The notes below the pieces were generated by a model. That model was not told the DNA's origin. It was given only the letters and a program-made list of their open reading frames with translations, and ran no database searches. Positions 20,410 to 29,005 of a stretch of 44,130 bases of DNA are shown here, one piece after another. Position numbers and translations under genes: made by a program. Source of the DNA: Oliverpabstia intestinalis. Lineage in GTDB: Bacteria; Bacillota; Clostridia; Lachnospirales; Lachnospiraceae. Position 1 is the stretch's first letter; each line of letters starts with the position of its first letter. The stretch spans positions 1-44,130 of the forward strand of contig NZ_VUMS01000023.1 of assembly GCF_009696065.1 (NCBI RefSeq), given 5' to 3'.

Positions 20410-21888
20410 ATGAAAATCAATATCAAAAAGAAATTAAAATCGGCGGGAAGCACCATCAAAGGAATGGGAAGCATCGATAAAAAATCCCTGAAAAACGGTT
20501 CTTACAGTATGGGAATCACTGCTATTGTGATCGCGGTGCTGGTCGTTATCAACCTGATCGTTGGACAGATTCCGGAAAAATATACCCAGGTGGATGTAAG
20601 TACCCAGAAGCTGTATACGATCTCTGATACGACAGTGAAGTATCTGAAAGATATGAACACGGATGTTACGATCTACCATATCGTACAGTCAGGAAAAGAA
20701 GACTCGGTACTGGAAAAAATGCTGATCAGATACGAAGAGGAGTCCAAACATATCAAAGTAGAGAAAAAAGACCCGGTGTTATATCCGAACTTTACTTCAC
20801 AGTATACCAGCGATGATGTGGCAGATAACAGTCTGATCGTGGTTGCAGGGGAGAAGAGTAAGGTGATCAGTTACAGCGATCTGTATGAAACAGAAATGGA
20901 TTATACAACCTACCAGACCAACACTACAGGGTTTGACGGGGAAGGACAGATTGACAGTGCGATTTCTTATGTCACTTCCGAGAATCTGCCGGTAATATAT
21001 ACGCTGGAAGGTCATGAGGAACTGGAATTAAACAGCAGTCTGACAGACAGCCTGCAGAAAGCTAATTATGATGTACAGAGTCTGAATCTGCTGACACAGG
21101 ATGCGGTTCCGGAGGACACCGGATGCCTGCTGATCGCGGCACCGCAGAAAGATCTTTCTGAAGAAGAAGCACAAAAGATCATTACCTACATGGAAGCCGG
21201 CGGAAAAGTGATGATTTTTACAGAATATACCGGAACAGATATGCCGAATCTGAAGAGTGTACTGGAAAATTACGGTGTAACCACAGGGGACGGTGTGATC
21301 ATGGAGGGAGATACCGGACATTACATTATGCAGAGACCGTACTATATTGTTCCGACTATTGACAGTTCTGATATTACTTCCGACATTAAGAGTAACAACC
21401 GCTATGTGCTGGCACCGATCTCACAGCCGGTAAAAACACTGAGCGATTACCGTGATACGCTGCAGATTTCTTCTCTGTTATCAACATCTGACGAAGCGTA
21501 TATAAAGACAGATGTACAGAATATGACCACATATGAGAAAGAAGACAGCGATGAAGAAGGCAGTTTCCAGGTTGGTGTTTCTGTAACCGAGCAGGTGGAT
21601 GATGATAATACCACACAGCTGGTGTGTTTCGGCTGTGCCAGCCTTCTGGACGAAGCTACCGATCAGCAGGTATCCGGAGGCAATACGGATCTGGTGCTGG
21701 CAGCGCTGAGCTGGATGTGTGAAAACGATGCACCGGTCATCGATGTGACGAGCAAGAGCCTGACCATGAGTTATCTGACTGTTCCACAGTTTGATGCGGC
21801 ATATTGGAGTATCATCGTGTGCGGTGTGATCCCGGTGGCATTTCTGCTGATCGGTACGGTGATCTGGTTTAAGAGGAGAAAACAGTAA
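20410..21888 (+). CDS. GldG-family ABC auxiliary protein
   Basis: A 492-aa protein with a basic cytoplasmic start, a transmembrane helix at about 34-53 (MGITAIVIAVLVVINLIVGQ), a large extracytoplasmic region and a C-terminal helix near 466-486 followed by KRRKQ. The ectodomain begins QKLYTISDTTVKYLKDM and contains IYTLEGHEE, as in the GldG/IFT52-like domain of gliding-type ABC systems. In Bacteroidota GldG works with GldA/GldF. In Firmicutes the role is unknown, and gliding is not implied. Confidence 0.85.
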   Translation: MKINIKKKLKSAGSTIKGMGSIDKKSLKNGSYSMGITAIVIAVLVVINLIVGQIPEKYTQVDVSTQKLYTISDTTVKYLKDMNTDVTIYHIVQSGKEDSVLEKMLIRYEEESKHIKVEKKDPVLYPNFTSQYTSDDVADNSLIVVAGEKSKVISYSDLYETEMDYTTYQTNTTGFDGEGQIDSAISYVTSENLPVIYTLEGHEELELNSSLTDSLQKANYDVQSLNLLTQDAVPEDTGCLLIAAPQKDLSEEEAQKIITYMEAGGKVMIFTEYTGTDMPNLKSVLENYGVTTGDGVIMEGDTGHYIMQRPYYIVPTIDSSDITSDIKSNNRYVLAPISQPVKTLSDYRDTLQISSLLSTSDEAYIKTDVQNMTTYEKEDSDEEGSFQVGVSVTEQVDDDNTTQLVCFGCASLLDEATDQQVSGGNTDLVLAALSWMCENDAPVIDVTSKSLTMSYLTVPQFDAAYWSIIVCGVIPVAFLLIGTVIWFKRRKQ

Positions 21889-23447
21889 TGAAGAAAAAAA
21901 GGGGCTTATTTGTAATTCTTGCGGGGGTTGTTCTTCTGTGTGTCTTGATCGTGTGTTATTTTGCACTGTTAAAAGCGAACAGCAGTGAGGAAGAGACAAC
22001 GGAAGAAGAGACCACGCAGGAAGAAGTGGCGGCAATCGCCAGTGATGATATCAGCACATTGACTTTTGAGGCGGGGGATCAAACAGTCACCTTCCAAAAA
22101 GCGGAAGACAGCTGGACACTGGAAGGTCAGGAGGATTTTCCGGTGGATGCTTCGAAAGTAGACAGCGTAGTATCCTGTCTGGCATCCGTCAAAGCGGATC
22201 GTACCCTGACGGATGTGGAGGATCCGGGAGAATACGGTCTGGACGTTCCGACCAATGTGATCGAGGTGGTAAAAACAGACGGAAGCAGCGAAAAGATTAC
22301 AGTTGGTGACAAGAACAGTTCCACCGGTAATACGTATATCTGTCTGAATGATGATGCTTCAACCGTGTATACGACCAGTACGGATTTTGGAAGCACTTTT
22401 TCAGGCGGCCTGTACAATTATGCAGAAAGTGAGAGTTATCCAACCATCACATCTTCAACGATCAGCAAGATTGTTGTGAAAAAAGACAACAATTCGTATA
22501 CGGTTACGAATAACGGAAAGTCTTCTACAGGCTGGTATGTACAGGAAGAGGATAACAAGAAACAGGAAGCGGATTCCACGCAGGTGGGAACCCTGCAAAA
22601 TACCGTTGCCGGCCTTAGTTTTGCCGGATATTACAACTACAACTGTACGGACTGGGCAACATATGGCCTTGAGAAGCCGAAAATGGCCCTCACAGTCGAT
22701 TATACCGAAGAAGTGGAAGCTGAATCCACAGACGACGCAGAAAGCGATTCTGATGCAAATACGGACGATACAGACGATTCAGGTGAAACTACCACAGAAA
22801 CCGTGGACAGAGAACTGGTTCTGTATGTGGGAAATATTAACGAAACCGATGGAAATTATTATGTGAGACTGGGTGACTCCGGTGAACTTCACGGAATTTC
22901 TCAGGCATCCCTGGATACGCTGATGAACGGAAAAGCATTTGACTACTGGAAAACATCTATTGATTCTATGACGATCAGTGACCTGGATCATCTGGATGTG
23001 ACCTATCAGGGAACCACTTATACACTGAAACGGGTTGTAACAGAAGAAAAAGTGGAGAAAGATAAGAGTGAAGACACAGACAATGATGCAGATGATGATA
23101 CAGATGCGGACAGCGAGGACGTAGATGACGAAGAAGAGAAGAAGACCGTGACCACTTACTATGTGAATGATCAGGAAGCAGACAGTGATAACTTCACCGC
23201 GTTCTACCGGGCAGCAGCAGCTATGGTATGCCAGAACCGTCTGGAAGAAAATACGACAAAAGGTGATGCGGAACTTACACTTTCTTATCATGGAACGGAC
23301 GGAAGTAAGATTACAATCTCCTACACGCCAAGAGATTCCAGTTTTTATGTGATGGAAGATCAGGATGGAAACTGCGGTCTGGTTAATAAAATGAATGTAA
23401 AAGATCTGATCGATACGTTCCTGACACTGACCGAAGGTGAAAAATAG
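21888..23447 (+). CDS. DUF4340 domain-containing membrane-anchored protein
   Basis: A 519-aa protein with one N-terminal helix (about 5-27) and a large extracytoplasmic region. It shows the repeated TFEAGDQTVTFQKAEDSWTL-type beta units of DUF4340, with LEKPKMALTVDY and a second unit LDVTYQGTTYTLKR. Two Asp/Glu-rich low-complexity inserts interrupt it, near 280-300 and 385-420. The ATG overlaps the GldG-like stop (TAATG). DUF4340 regularly follows GldG-type genes, so it is probably the outer partner of this ABC complex; its ligand is unknown. Confidence 0.85.
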   Translation: MKKKRGLFVILAGVVLLCVLIVCYFALLKANSSEEETTEEETTQEEVAAIASDDISTLTFEAGDQTVTFQKAEDSWTLEGQEDFPVDASKVDSVVSCLASVKADRTLTDVEDPGEYGLDVPTNVIEVVKTDGSSEKITVGDKNSSTGNTYICLNDDASTVYTTSTDFGSTFSGGLYNYAESESYPTITSSTISKIVVKKDNNSYTVTNNGKSSTGWYVQEEDNKKQEADSTQVGTLQNTVAGLSFAGYYNYNCTDWATYGLEKPKMALTVDYTEEVEAESTDDAESDSDANTDDTDDSGETTTETVDRELVLYVGNINETDGNYYVRLGDSGELHGISQASLDTLMNGKAFDYWKTSIDSMTISDLDHLDVTYQGTTYTLKRVVTEEKVEKDKSEDTDNDADDDTDADSEDVDDEEEKKTVTTYYVNDQEADSDNFTAFYRAAAAMVCQNRLEENTTKGDAELTLSYHGTDGSKITISYTPRDSSFYVMEDQDGNCGLVNKMNVKDLIDTFLTLTEGEK

Positions 23448-23466
23448 TTGTAACAAAACATAAAAT

Positions 23467-23497
23467 AAAAAAAGAAACCGGATGGTTTCTTTTTTTA
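23467..23497. terminator. Bidirectional terminator between convergent genes
   Basis: AAAAAAAGAAACC (23467-23479) and GGTTTCTTTTTTT (23484-23496) around a GGAT loop. The A-rich and T-rich arms let it serve the DUF4340 operon on plus and the DHHW gene on minus. Confidence 0.85.
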
Positions 23498-23549
23498 TTG
23501 CGTTGCATATCAATAGTTGGTCCGGTGGACCGATTTTGATTAAACTGAT

Positions 23550-24878
23550 TTAACTGATAATACGACTCATGTTCTTTACTGCGCTTTCAATCAGTGCATT
23601 TGCGTTATTGACATAAATAACATCCTGAATATTGTTATCTTTTACAAGATCGACCAGGTTGCCACTGAAGTAACGGTAGTCGACAACGTGTACGGTCTGG
23701 TAACTGTTGACCAGGAATGGTATGAAAGCGTTACCGTAAGATTCCTTGATAACTACGCAGGATGATCCGTCGGTGATGTTCGGGTTATCGATGCGTTCGT
23801 ACGGCTGATCACCGCAGATGAAGCACAGATATTTGTTGGCTTCGGAGTACTTCGTTGCATCTGAGACTACATATCCCGATACCTGTTGTCCATCTGTATT
23901 GGTGTAAGTCAGATCATTGCAAGTCGGTGTGTAGGCAACAACCGTATCCGGATTATTTTTCAGTGTTTCAGACTGATTACTGTACTGATAGAAGGAACCG
24001 ACGAATCCCGGATATTCGCTCTTCGTGTAATCGGTCAGAGGAGAAGGCGTCATGCCTTTGGCTTTCATCAGCTCTTTGTAAGCATAGTAGGCACCGTCAG
24101 CGGTCCAGTGATGGTCCGTCTTAAAGTAAAGATATTCACTGTTATGGTTCTTTAAGGCATCCAGAACAGCTACCTGGTTGATGGAAGCATCCAGATGTCC
24201 GTTTACATAAGCGAATGTGTCTTCCTGGCTGTTGGAGCCGACTTTCTGCTGATTTTCCTGATCGATATTGACTGCGATACTGGTAGGAACCAGAATATCA
24301 TAAATGGTTGCGATATCTTTTAACTGGGTGGCAGCAGAGTTCATCATGTTGATGTAAGCGTCTGCGCCCGCCCGGCTGAAGCCGTAAAGTTCAAAACCGC
24401 GGTTATCGGCGATATAGATGGTTCCCAGTCTTTCCGGTTCCGCATGGATGGTTCCGTCCTCTTCCTGAATATCTTCTTCAGGTGTTGGAGTGGGGGTGGT
24501 TTCCATCTCCGCATCCGCATCCGGGATCTCATCTCCCTGAGCACCGTCTCCGTAGATTTCCTGTGTGGTGATACCATAGAATTTTTTCATGCTGGCATTG
24601 GCACGCATCAGTTTCTCGCGTAACGGAAAGGTATCTGCATACCAGGTGCTGATGTCAGAGAAAAATCCGCCGTTTAACACGGTAGAAACAGTTGGTTTCG
24701 GGAATTTGGAAAGTTCACGCTTCTCCAGTTCCGATTCTTTCGGTCTAAGAGGAAGCAGAAGTCCGATAAAAGCGATCACAAAAAGGAACACGAAGAAGGT
24801 TCGGATTCCGATCTGCCAGAATCGCTTGTGGACGGCATTGTTTTTATTAATAAATTTTTCTTTTTTATTTGTATTCAT
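23550..24878 (-). CDS. DHHW-family (AlgX/AlgJ-like) SGNH-type protein
   Basis: A 442-aa membrane-anchored extracytoplasmic protein. One helix lies at about 25-43, followed by a Pro/Thr/Glu-rich stretch near 115-145. The catalytic-type motif DHHW is at 255-258 in YFKTDHHWTADGAYYAY, and an SGNH-like Ser segment KESYGNAF lies near the C-terminus. AlgJ/AlgX and DHHW proteins receive acyl groups from an MBOAT protein and pass them to polysaccharides. It lies 15 bp downstream of the MBOAT gene. The acceptor polymer is unknown. Confidence 0.85.
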   Translation of the reverse strand: MNTNKKEKFINKNNAVHKRFWQIGIRTFFVFLFVIAFIGLLLPLRPKESELEKRELSKFPKPTVSTVLNGGFFSDISTWYADTFPLREKLMRANASMKKFYGITTQEIYGDGAQGDEIPDADAEMETTPTPTPEEDIQEEDGTIHAEPERLGTIYIADNRGFELYGFSRAGADAYINMMNSAATQLKDIATIYDILVPTSIAVNIDQENQQKVGSNSQEDTFAYVNGHLDASINQVAVLDALKNHNSEYLYFKTDHHWTADGAYYAYKELMKAKGMTPSPLTDYTKSEYPGFVGSFYQYSNQSETLKNNPDTVVAYTPTCNDLTYTNTDGQQVSGYVVSDATKYSEANKYLCFICGDQPYERIDNPNITDGSSCVVIKESYGNAFIPFLVNSYQTVHVVDYRYFSGNLVDLVKDNNIQDVIYVNNANALIESAVKNMSRIIS

Positions 24879-24893
24879 GTTCAGACAGATCCT

Positions 24894-26327
24894 TTAAAAC
24901 TGGAAGTATAAAAATGGATTGTAACTGTTTCCGACCAGCGCAAGGAGTGAAAGAATCAGCAATACAGGAGGTATTACAATCTCATATGCGTAGGTCAGAT
25001 AAGGAATCCGGTAATGCACAAGGTCAAGTCGTTTGATGTAAGTGCCTATATTTTTCAGCAACGGTGTGGAAGCGATGATACAGAAAATCAGCAGATACAG
25101 ATTATTCTGGAAAAGAACAGAGGTCGAAAGATCGATAAAACCGTTGTGGTTCAGACCAAACATTCCTTTCAAGATAGCTCCAAGATTGCCCAGAGATTCA
25201 CAGCGGAACAGCACCCATCCGAAGTAAACCACGACCATGGCATACAGATGGCTCACAAAGCGCGGAAGGCGGGAAAACTTTTCCAGAAGGAAGGTGTTCT
25301 CCATGTAGATGAACAGGAAGAAATACAGTCCCCAGAAAATAAAGTTCCAGCTGGCTCCGTGCCAGAATCCGGTAAGTCCCCAGACAATCAACAGGTTGAT
25401 GGTACGTCTGCGGGCACCTTTTCGATTACCACCGAGCGGAATATAGACATAATCACGGAAGAAGGTTCCGAGGGAAATATGCCATCTGTTCCAGAACTCT
25501 TTGATGGAACCGGAGATGTACGGGTAATTAAAGTTCTCGTCGTAGTGAAAACCGACCATAAGCCCCATACCGATTGCCATATCGGAATAGGCAGAAAAAT
25601 CAAGATAAATCTGCAATGCATAGAACAACATACCAATCCACAGACCGGCTGCAGGAATCTCGGCGATGTCCTTGGCGAGTGTTGGAACCAGGGTATCTGC
25701 TACAGATGCACAGCCGTTTGCCAGAATAGCTTTTTTGGCAAGCCCAATGGTAAAACGTTTGATACCCCTGTATAATTCATCCGTTTTCACTTTACGGTTC
25801 TCAATCTCATCAGCAACCAGCTGGTAACGAACGATTGGTCCGGCGATACACTGATGAAACAGGGAAGCATACAGCAGCAGATTTACGAATTTGCGCTGCG
25901 GTGCCACTTCCTCGCGATATACGTCGATGACGTAAGAGAGCAGCTGGAAAGTGTAGAAAGAAATACCGATTGGCAGAGCAATCTGCGGAATTTCTTTTGG
26001 AAAATGGAAGATCGTGTTTGTGATGGATGAAAAGAAGGTCAGATATTTGAAAATACAAAGCAGACCTAACATAAATACACAGTCACAGATCAAAAATATT
26101 TTACTCAGTCCTTCTTCCCGGTACTGATCAATCAATAAGGCGAACAGCCAGGAGGCAAAGACCATGCTGAGCAGAAGCAGAAGATATTTCGGTCCTCCCC
26201 AGGAGTAAAACACCAGAGAAAAACCGAGGAGAACCATATTTTTCCGCTTAATACCATCAGCAAAATGATAGGCGATCAGATTTAACGCCAGAAAGAAAAA
26301 AACAAAAAATAAACTCGAAAAAACCAT
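24894..26327 (-). CDS. MBOAT-family O-acyltransferase (AlgI/DltB-like)
   Basis: A 477-aa polytopic membrane protein that moves acyl groups across the membrane for surface-polymer O-acylation. The conserved histidines are His283 in EFWNRWHISLGTFFRDYVY and His323 in GFWHGASWNF. The frame is open to 26630, but the start at 26327 has AAGGAG at good spacing and gives the normal MVFSSLFF N-terminus. There is no dltA/dltC nearby, so O-acetylation with the DHHW partner is likelier than teichoic-acid D-alanylation. The pair runs toward the origin, against its neighbours. Confidence 0.9.
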   Translation of the reverse strand: MVFSSLFFVFFFLALNLIAYHFADGIKRKNMVLLGFSLVFYSWGGPKYLLLLLSMVFASWLFALLIDQYREEGLSKIFLICDCVFMLGLLCIFKYLTFFSSITNTIFHFPKEIPQIALPIGISFYTFQLLSYVIDVYREEVAPQRKFVNLLLYASLFHQCIAGPIVRYQLVADEIENRKVKTDELYRGIKRFTIGLAKKAILANGCASVADTLVPTLAKDIAEIPAAGLWIGMLFYALQIYLDFSAYSDMAIGMGLMVGFHYDENFNYPYISGSIKEFWNRWHISLGTFFRDYVYIPLGGNRKGARRRTINLLIVWGLTGFWHGASWNFIFWGLYFFLFIYMENTFLLEKFSRLPRFVSHLYAMVVVYFGWVLFRCESLGNLGAILKGMFGLNHNGFIDLSTSVLFQNNLYLLIFCIIASTPLLKNIGTYIKRLDLVHYRIPYLTYAYEIVIPPVLLILSLLALVGNSYNPFLYFQF

Positions 26328-26627
26328 AAAACTCCTTTTGTATTTGCAGATGTAAGCATAATGAAATTGTGTGCAGAAAAGATTCTGCGCTGGGTTAGCG
26401 GGTAAGATTTTCAGATCGTTTAAGAAAGGCATATACATTCTTGATACCGTCTGTCGGGCACTGTTTTGCATGGAAAATCGTGTGTAAATGATATAAGTAA
26501 TCAGTAAAATAGATATCAGTTGAATGTAAAAACATATGTATCTATGCCATGATGCGACGAAATTCCACATAAACCAACAAAAAAGTGCTGTACCTATTAT
26601 AATATAATAACAGTGTAAGCATGTCAA
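26328..26627 (-). promoter_or_regulatory. Promoter and long 5' leader of the MBOAT-DHHW operon
   Basis: Minus-strand TTGACA (26627-26622), 17 bp spacer, TATTAT (26604-26599). Transcription would begin near 26592, leaving a leader of about 265 nt before the ATG at 26327. No known riboswitch consensus is recognised, but a GCAGAATCTTTTCTGC hairpin is present in it. Confidence 0.65.
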
Positions 26628-26801
26628 CAAAATAACAGGTGAAAAAGATGGGAAAACCGTTGATTTTAAAGGGATTTTGGAACGTTAGAAGATTGAAAAA
26701 TATCGACAGAAAAAATTAAAAATTGGCAGGGAATGTGGTAAAAGTAAAAAAATATTATGTAAACTTTCAGAAAAATATAAAATGAAAGCAATGAAAACGA
26801 C

Positions 26802-26842
26802 AGAAAAGCAAGAATACCTTTTCGAATATTCTTGCTTTTTCT
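26802..26842. terminator. Terminator hairpin AAGCAAGAATA
   Basis: AGAAAAGCAAGAATA (26802-26816) pairs with TATTCTTGCTTTTTCT (26827-26842). T-rich tails on both strands make it usable in either direction. It lies downstream of the minus-strand hydrolase gene. Confidence 0.7.
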
Positions 26843-26850
26843 TTAAAAAT

Positions 26851-26916
26851 AGTATATCGTTTTCGAAATAACTGTATCATTCACGTAGGATACAGTTATT
26901 TCAAAAACGATATACT
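26851..26916. repeat. 66-bp near-perfect palindrome
   Basis: AGTATATCGTTTTCGAAATA on the left is inverted on the right as TATTTCAAAAACGATATACT, and the arms extend inward through ACTGTATC/GATACAGT to a 10-nt loop. The arms are 28 bp with one mismatch. It lies 28 bp beyond the hydrolase stop codon. Confidence 0.8.
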
Positions 26917-26943
26917 GGATATTTTAGCATTGGACGATAGAAT

Positions 26944-27903
26944 TTATGAGGCAAAAAAGATGTTAACAGCTTCCAGTACCTGTTCGGGTGCTTCTATCTG
27001 AGGCAGGTGTTTGGTGCTTTTTATCATCTCGGATTCGATTGCGGGATTAATAGAAGTATATAAAGCAACACTTTCTCTGGCACGGGGTTCAGAATCACCC
27101 TCCAGGATATAGATACTGTTGTCAATGGTCTTCAATGCGTGACTGATATTACAGTAAATGTACTTCCCGGTAATGCTCGCGAGCAAGTACTTTCCGGCAC
27201 CATTTTCCAGGTGCGAGGACTCATAATAGAGATCTTCCAGTTCTGTATCTACATGAAATGGGTTATGAAGATACTTTTCGGTAAATGCCAGATCAATATT
27301 TGGACGGGAATTCAGAATGTTATAAACCAAAGTACCAATCAGAGGAAGTTCAAGCAGAAATTTAGATGCTTTGGATTGTCTGTCAGGAATCTGATTCAAC
27401 ACTGCGAGATCTTCCGGGTTGATCATCATGATTCGGCGGATAATGGATGAATCATTTTTGCATGCCATGACAGCAAAAGAACCGGATAATCCACTGGTCA
27501 GTACATCCGTTGGCTGTTTGATGACAGCTTTGATAAAATCGGTGATCAACTGAACATAAAGAAAGTTTGTATAAGTGATTTTCGGACGATCAGAACATCC
27601 ACAGCCCAACAGATCCATGCAGTATACTGTGTGATCTTTTGCGAGCTGCTTTTTGAGAAATTTCCATTCGACAGAGCTGCTTGCAGGGGAAAGATCATGT
27701 AAAAGTAACAGTGGAGAACCGGAACCTTCAATCGTGTAATGAATGCGTCCAAATTTCCAGTCGTAGAAATACTGAGATTTATTATGCAACGCATTGCGGA
27801 TTACAGCGGAAGCGTTGATCAGTTTATTTATAGCAAAAATACCAGCACCGGTCATAGAAGTCAGAATGCTGATTGTTAGTAAGCGCTGAACATTTTTCTT
27901 CAT
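26944..27903 (-). CDS. Alpha/beta hydrolase, membrane-anchored
   Basis: A 319-aa protein with an N-terminal hydrophobic segment (about 8-28), then an alpha/beta hydrolase core. Visible elements are the oxyanion strand LLLLHDLSPASSS, the nucleophile elbow GLSGS with Ser140 (Ser instead of the usual Gly at the last position), a probable acid in LEGDSEPRA, and a late His in STKHLPQIEAPEQV. It resembles haloperoxidase/esterase-type hydrolases of Clostridia, but no substrate can be assigned. It is transcribed toward the origin as a single gene. Confidence 0.82.
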   Translation of the reverse strand: MKKNVQRLLTISILTSMTGAGIFAINKLINASAVIRNALHNKSQYFYDWKFGRIHYTIEGSGSPLLLLHDLSPASSSVEWKFLKKQLAKDHTVYCMDLLGCGCSDRPKITYTNFLYVQLITDFIKAVIKQPTDVLTSGLSGSFAVMACKNDSSIIRRIMMINPEDLAVLNQIPDRQSKASKFLLELPLIGTLVYNILNSRPNIDLAFTEKYLHNPFHVDTELEDLYYESSHLENGAGKYLLASITGKYIYCNISHALKTIDNSIYILEGDSEPRARESVALYTSINPAIESEMIKSTKHLPQIEAPEQVLEAVNIFFAS

Positions 27904-27943
27904 GATAGATTACCTCCTTGTTTGAATGGCAATTGTTATATCT

Positions 27944-27972
27944 ATTATAATTCATACGGAGAAAAGATACAA
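27944..27972 (-). promoter_or_regulatory. Candidate promoter of the hydrolase gene
   Basis: Minus-strand TTGTAT (27972-27967), 17 bp spacer, perfect TATAAT (27949-27944), about 40 bp upstream of the ATG at 27903. The -35 is weak. Confidence 0.5.
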
Positions 27973-28060
27973 ACATTTTTTAAATCTCTTAGTGGAAAAG
28001 CAGATGATTTATAACTGTTTACAGGTAATGTCGAGAGAGACCTTTTAATATAAATATGCC

Positions 28061-28293
28061 GTAACTGTTCAGTACCTTCACAGTTACGAGCCAAAATGCA
28101 TTTAAACGATAAAATCACGCTTTGCGAGTTTTTATCGCTATCGCGGCACTCCTCAAGGTTCCGTGCAAGCACGGACTTTGACTCGTTGCTCGCGTAAATC
28201 ATCTTCGGTGATGGTATTTTGGCTTGTATGCCTCGGGATTTTGACATATTCATGTCAAAACATCTCGTGGGACAGTGGTTACTGAATAGTTAC
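28061..28293. mobile_element. 233-bp MITE-like element with GTAACTGTTCAGTA ends
   Basis: GTAACTGTTCAGTA (28061-28074) is inverted as TACTGAATAGTTAC (28280-28293). Inside, CAAAATGCAT near the left and GGTATTTTGGC near the right are shared in kind with the copy at 30762. A short frame on minus runs through it but looks like repeat sequence, not a gene. It carries no transposase. Confidence 0.75.
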
Positions 28294-28401
28294 AATATGT
28301 CAAAATTCAGAGATATACGATACAAAAGTCTGCTATTAAAGAGGATTGAGTTGACAACAAAATTTTATTCAGGTGGAAGCAAAAAGAGTGAATAGTAACT
28401 A

Positions 28402-28417
28402 TGTTTCACGTGAAACA
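28402..28417. other. parS site 1
   Basis: TGTTTCACGTGAAACA, the perfect 16-bp Spo0J/ParB palindrome. It lies about 600 bp upstream of parA. Confidence 0.95.
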
Positions 28418-28458
28418 TTCAAAAATAGTAGAATTTTATGAAAAGATGACAGTCTATA

Positions 28459-28474
28459 TGTTTCACGTGAAACA
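28459..28474. other. parS site 2
   Basis: Second perfect TGTTTCACGTGAAACA, 57 bp from the first. Confidence 0.95.
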
Positions 28475-28489
28475 TTCAGGAAATAAGTC

Positions 28490-28518
28490 GTAGCTGTTCA
28501 ACACTTTTACAGTTACGA
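28490..28518. repeat. Fragment of the GTAACTGTTCA repeat family
   Basis: CGTAGCTGTTCAACAC followed by TTTTACAGTTACGAC resembles the left end of the elements at 28061 and 30762. No matching right end is found before parA. Confidence 0.4.
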
Positions 28519-28851
28519 CAGCACTACTGGACATTAAATAATTAAAAAGATTCACGCATGTAATAAAACACTTCAAAAAAATACAATAATATGATGTTAT
28601 GGTCAAAAAGTATTTTACCCCCCTTTGATACCGAATTATTCCGCGCTTCGCATTCTCACAATTAACAAAAACATTCACAAATTGTTCGTCCTTTTGAAAA
28701 TAACTACTTACTCATACTTTTGACGAACCCTATGTTCAAAAATCTTATCACAAGTAAATCCACATCAAATCTAAGAACTTATGATCCTGGCATCATAATA
28801 TTACTAAAACAGAAACAGGAAACGAATGCTTTTTGTATAAAAAAGAAAAAA
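28519..28851. other. AT-rich intergenic stretch between parS sites
   Basis: About 330 bp, AT-rich, with no gene or clear hairpin. It separates parS sites 2 and 3 upstream of parA. Confidence 0.5.
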
Positions 28852-28867
28852 TGTTTCACGTGAAACG
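28852..28867. other. parS site 3 (one mismatch)
   Basis: TGTTTCACGTGAAACG differs from consensus only at the last base. It lies just upstream of the parA promoter, where bound ParB could repress parAB. Confidence 0.9.
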
Positions 28868-28895
28868 TTTTGTGTGGAATAATAGAAAATCAAGT

Positions 28896-28903
28896 GATAT
28901 AAT
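28896..28903 (+). promoter_or_regulatory. Candidate parA promoter (extended -10)
   Basis: TGATATAAT (28895-28903) is an extended -10 with a perfect TATAAT. No good -35 is visible. It is about 100 bp upstream of the parA ATG and 28 bp past parS site 3. Confidence 0.5.
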
Positions 28904-29005
28904 AGAACCAGCAATTGATGTATAAAATAAATCTTAAAACAGTTGCACGTAAATTAAAATTGTACAGAAAAATACAGATGAAAACGAACTGGAAGGAGTA
29001 CAGTT

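Noticed and set aside
25014-25775. A 253-codon frame antisense to the MBOAT gene
   Set aside because: Composition is that of a shadow frame, and the MBOAT motifs on the other strand are unambiguous.
26328-26630. N-terminal extension of the MBOAT protein to 578 aa
   Set aside because: The extra 101 residues are low-complexity, lie in the leader, and lack an RBS; the start at 26327 has one and gives the family N-terminus.
27945-28253. A 102-codon minus-strand frame upstream of the hydrolase gene
   Set aside because: It runs through the MITE-like element at 28061-28293 and has no protein-like character.
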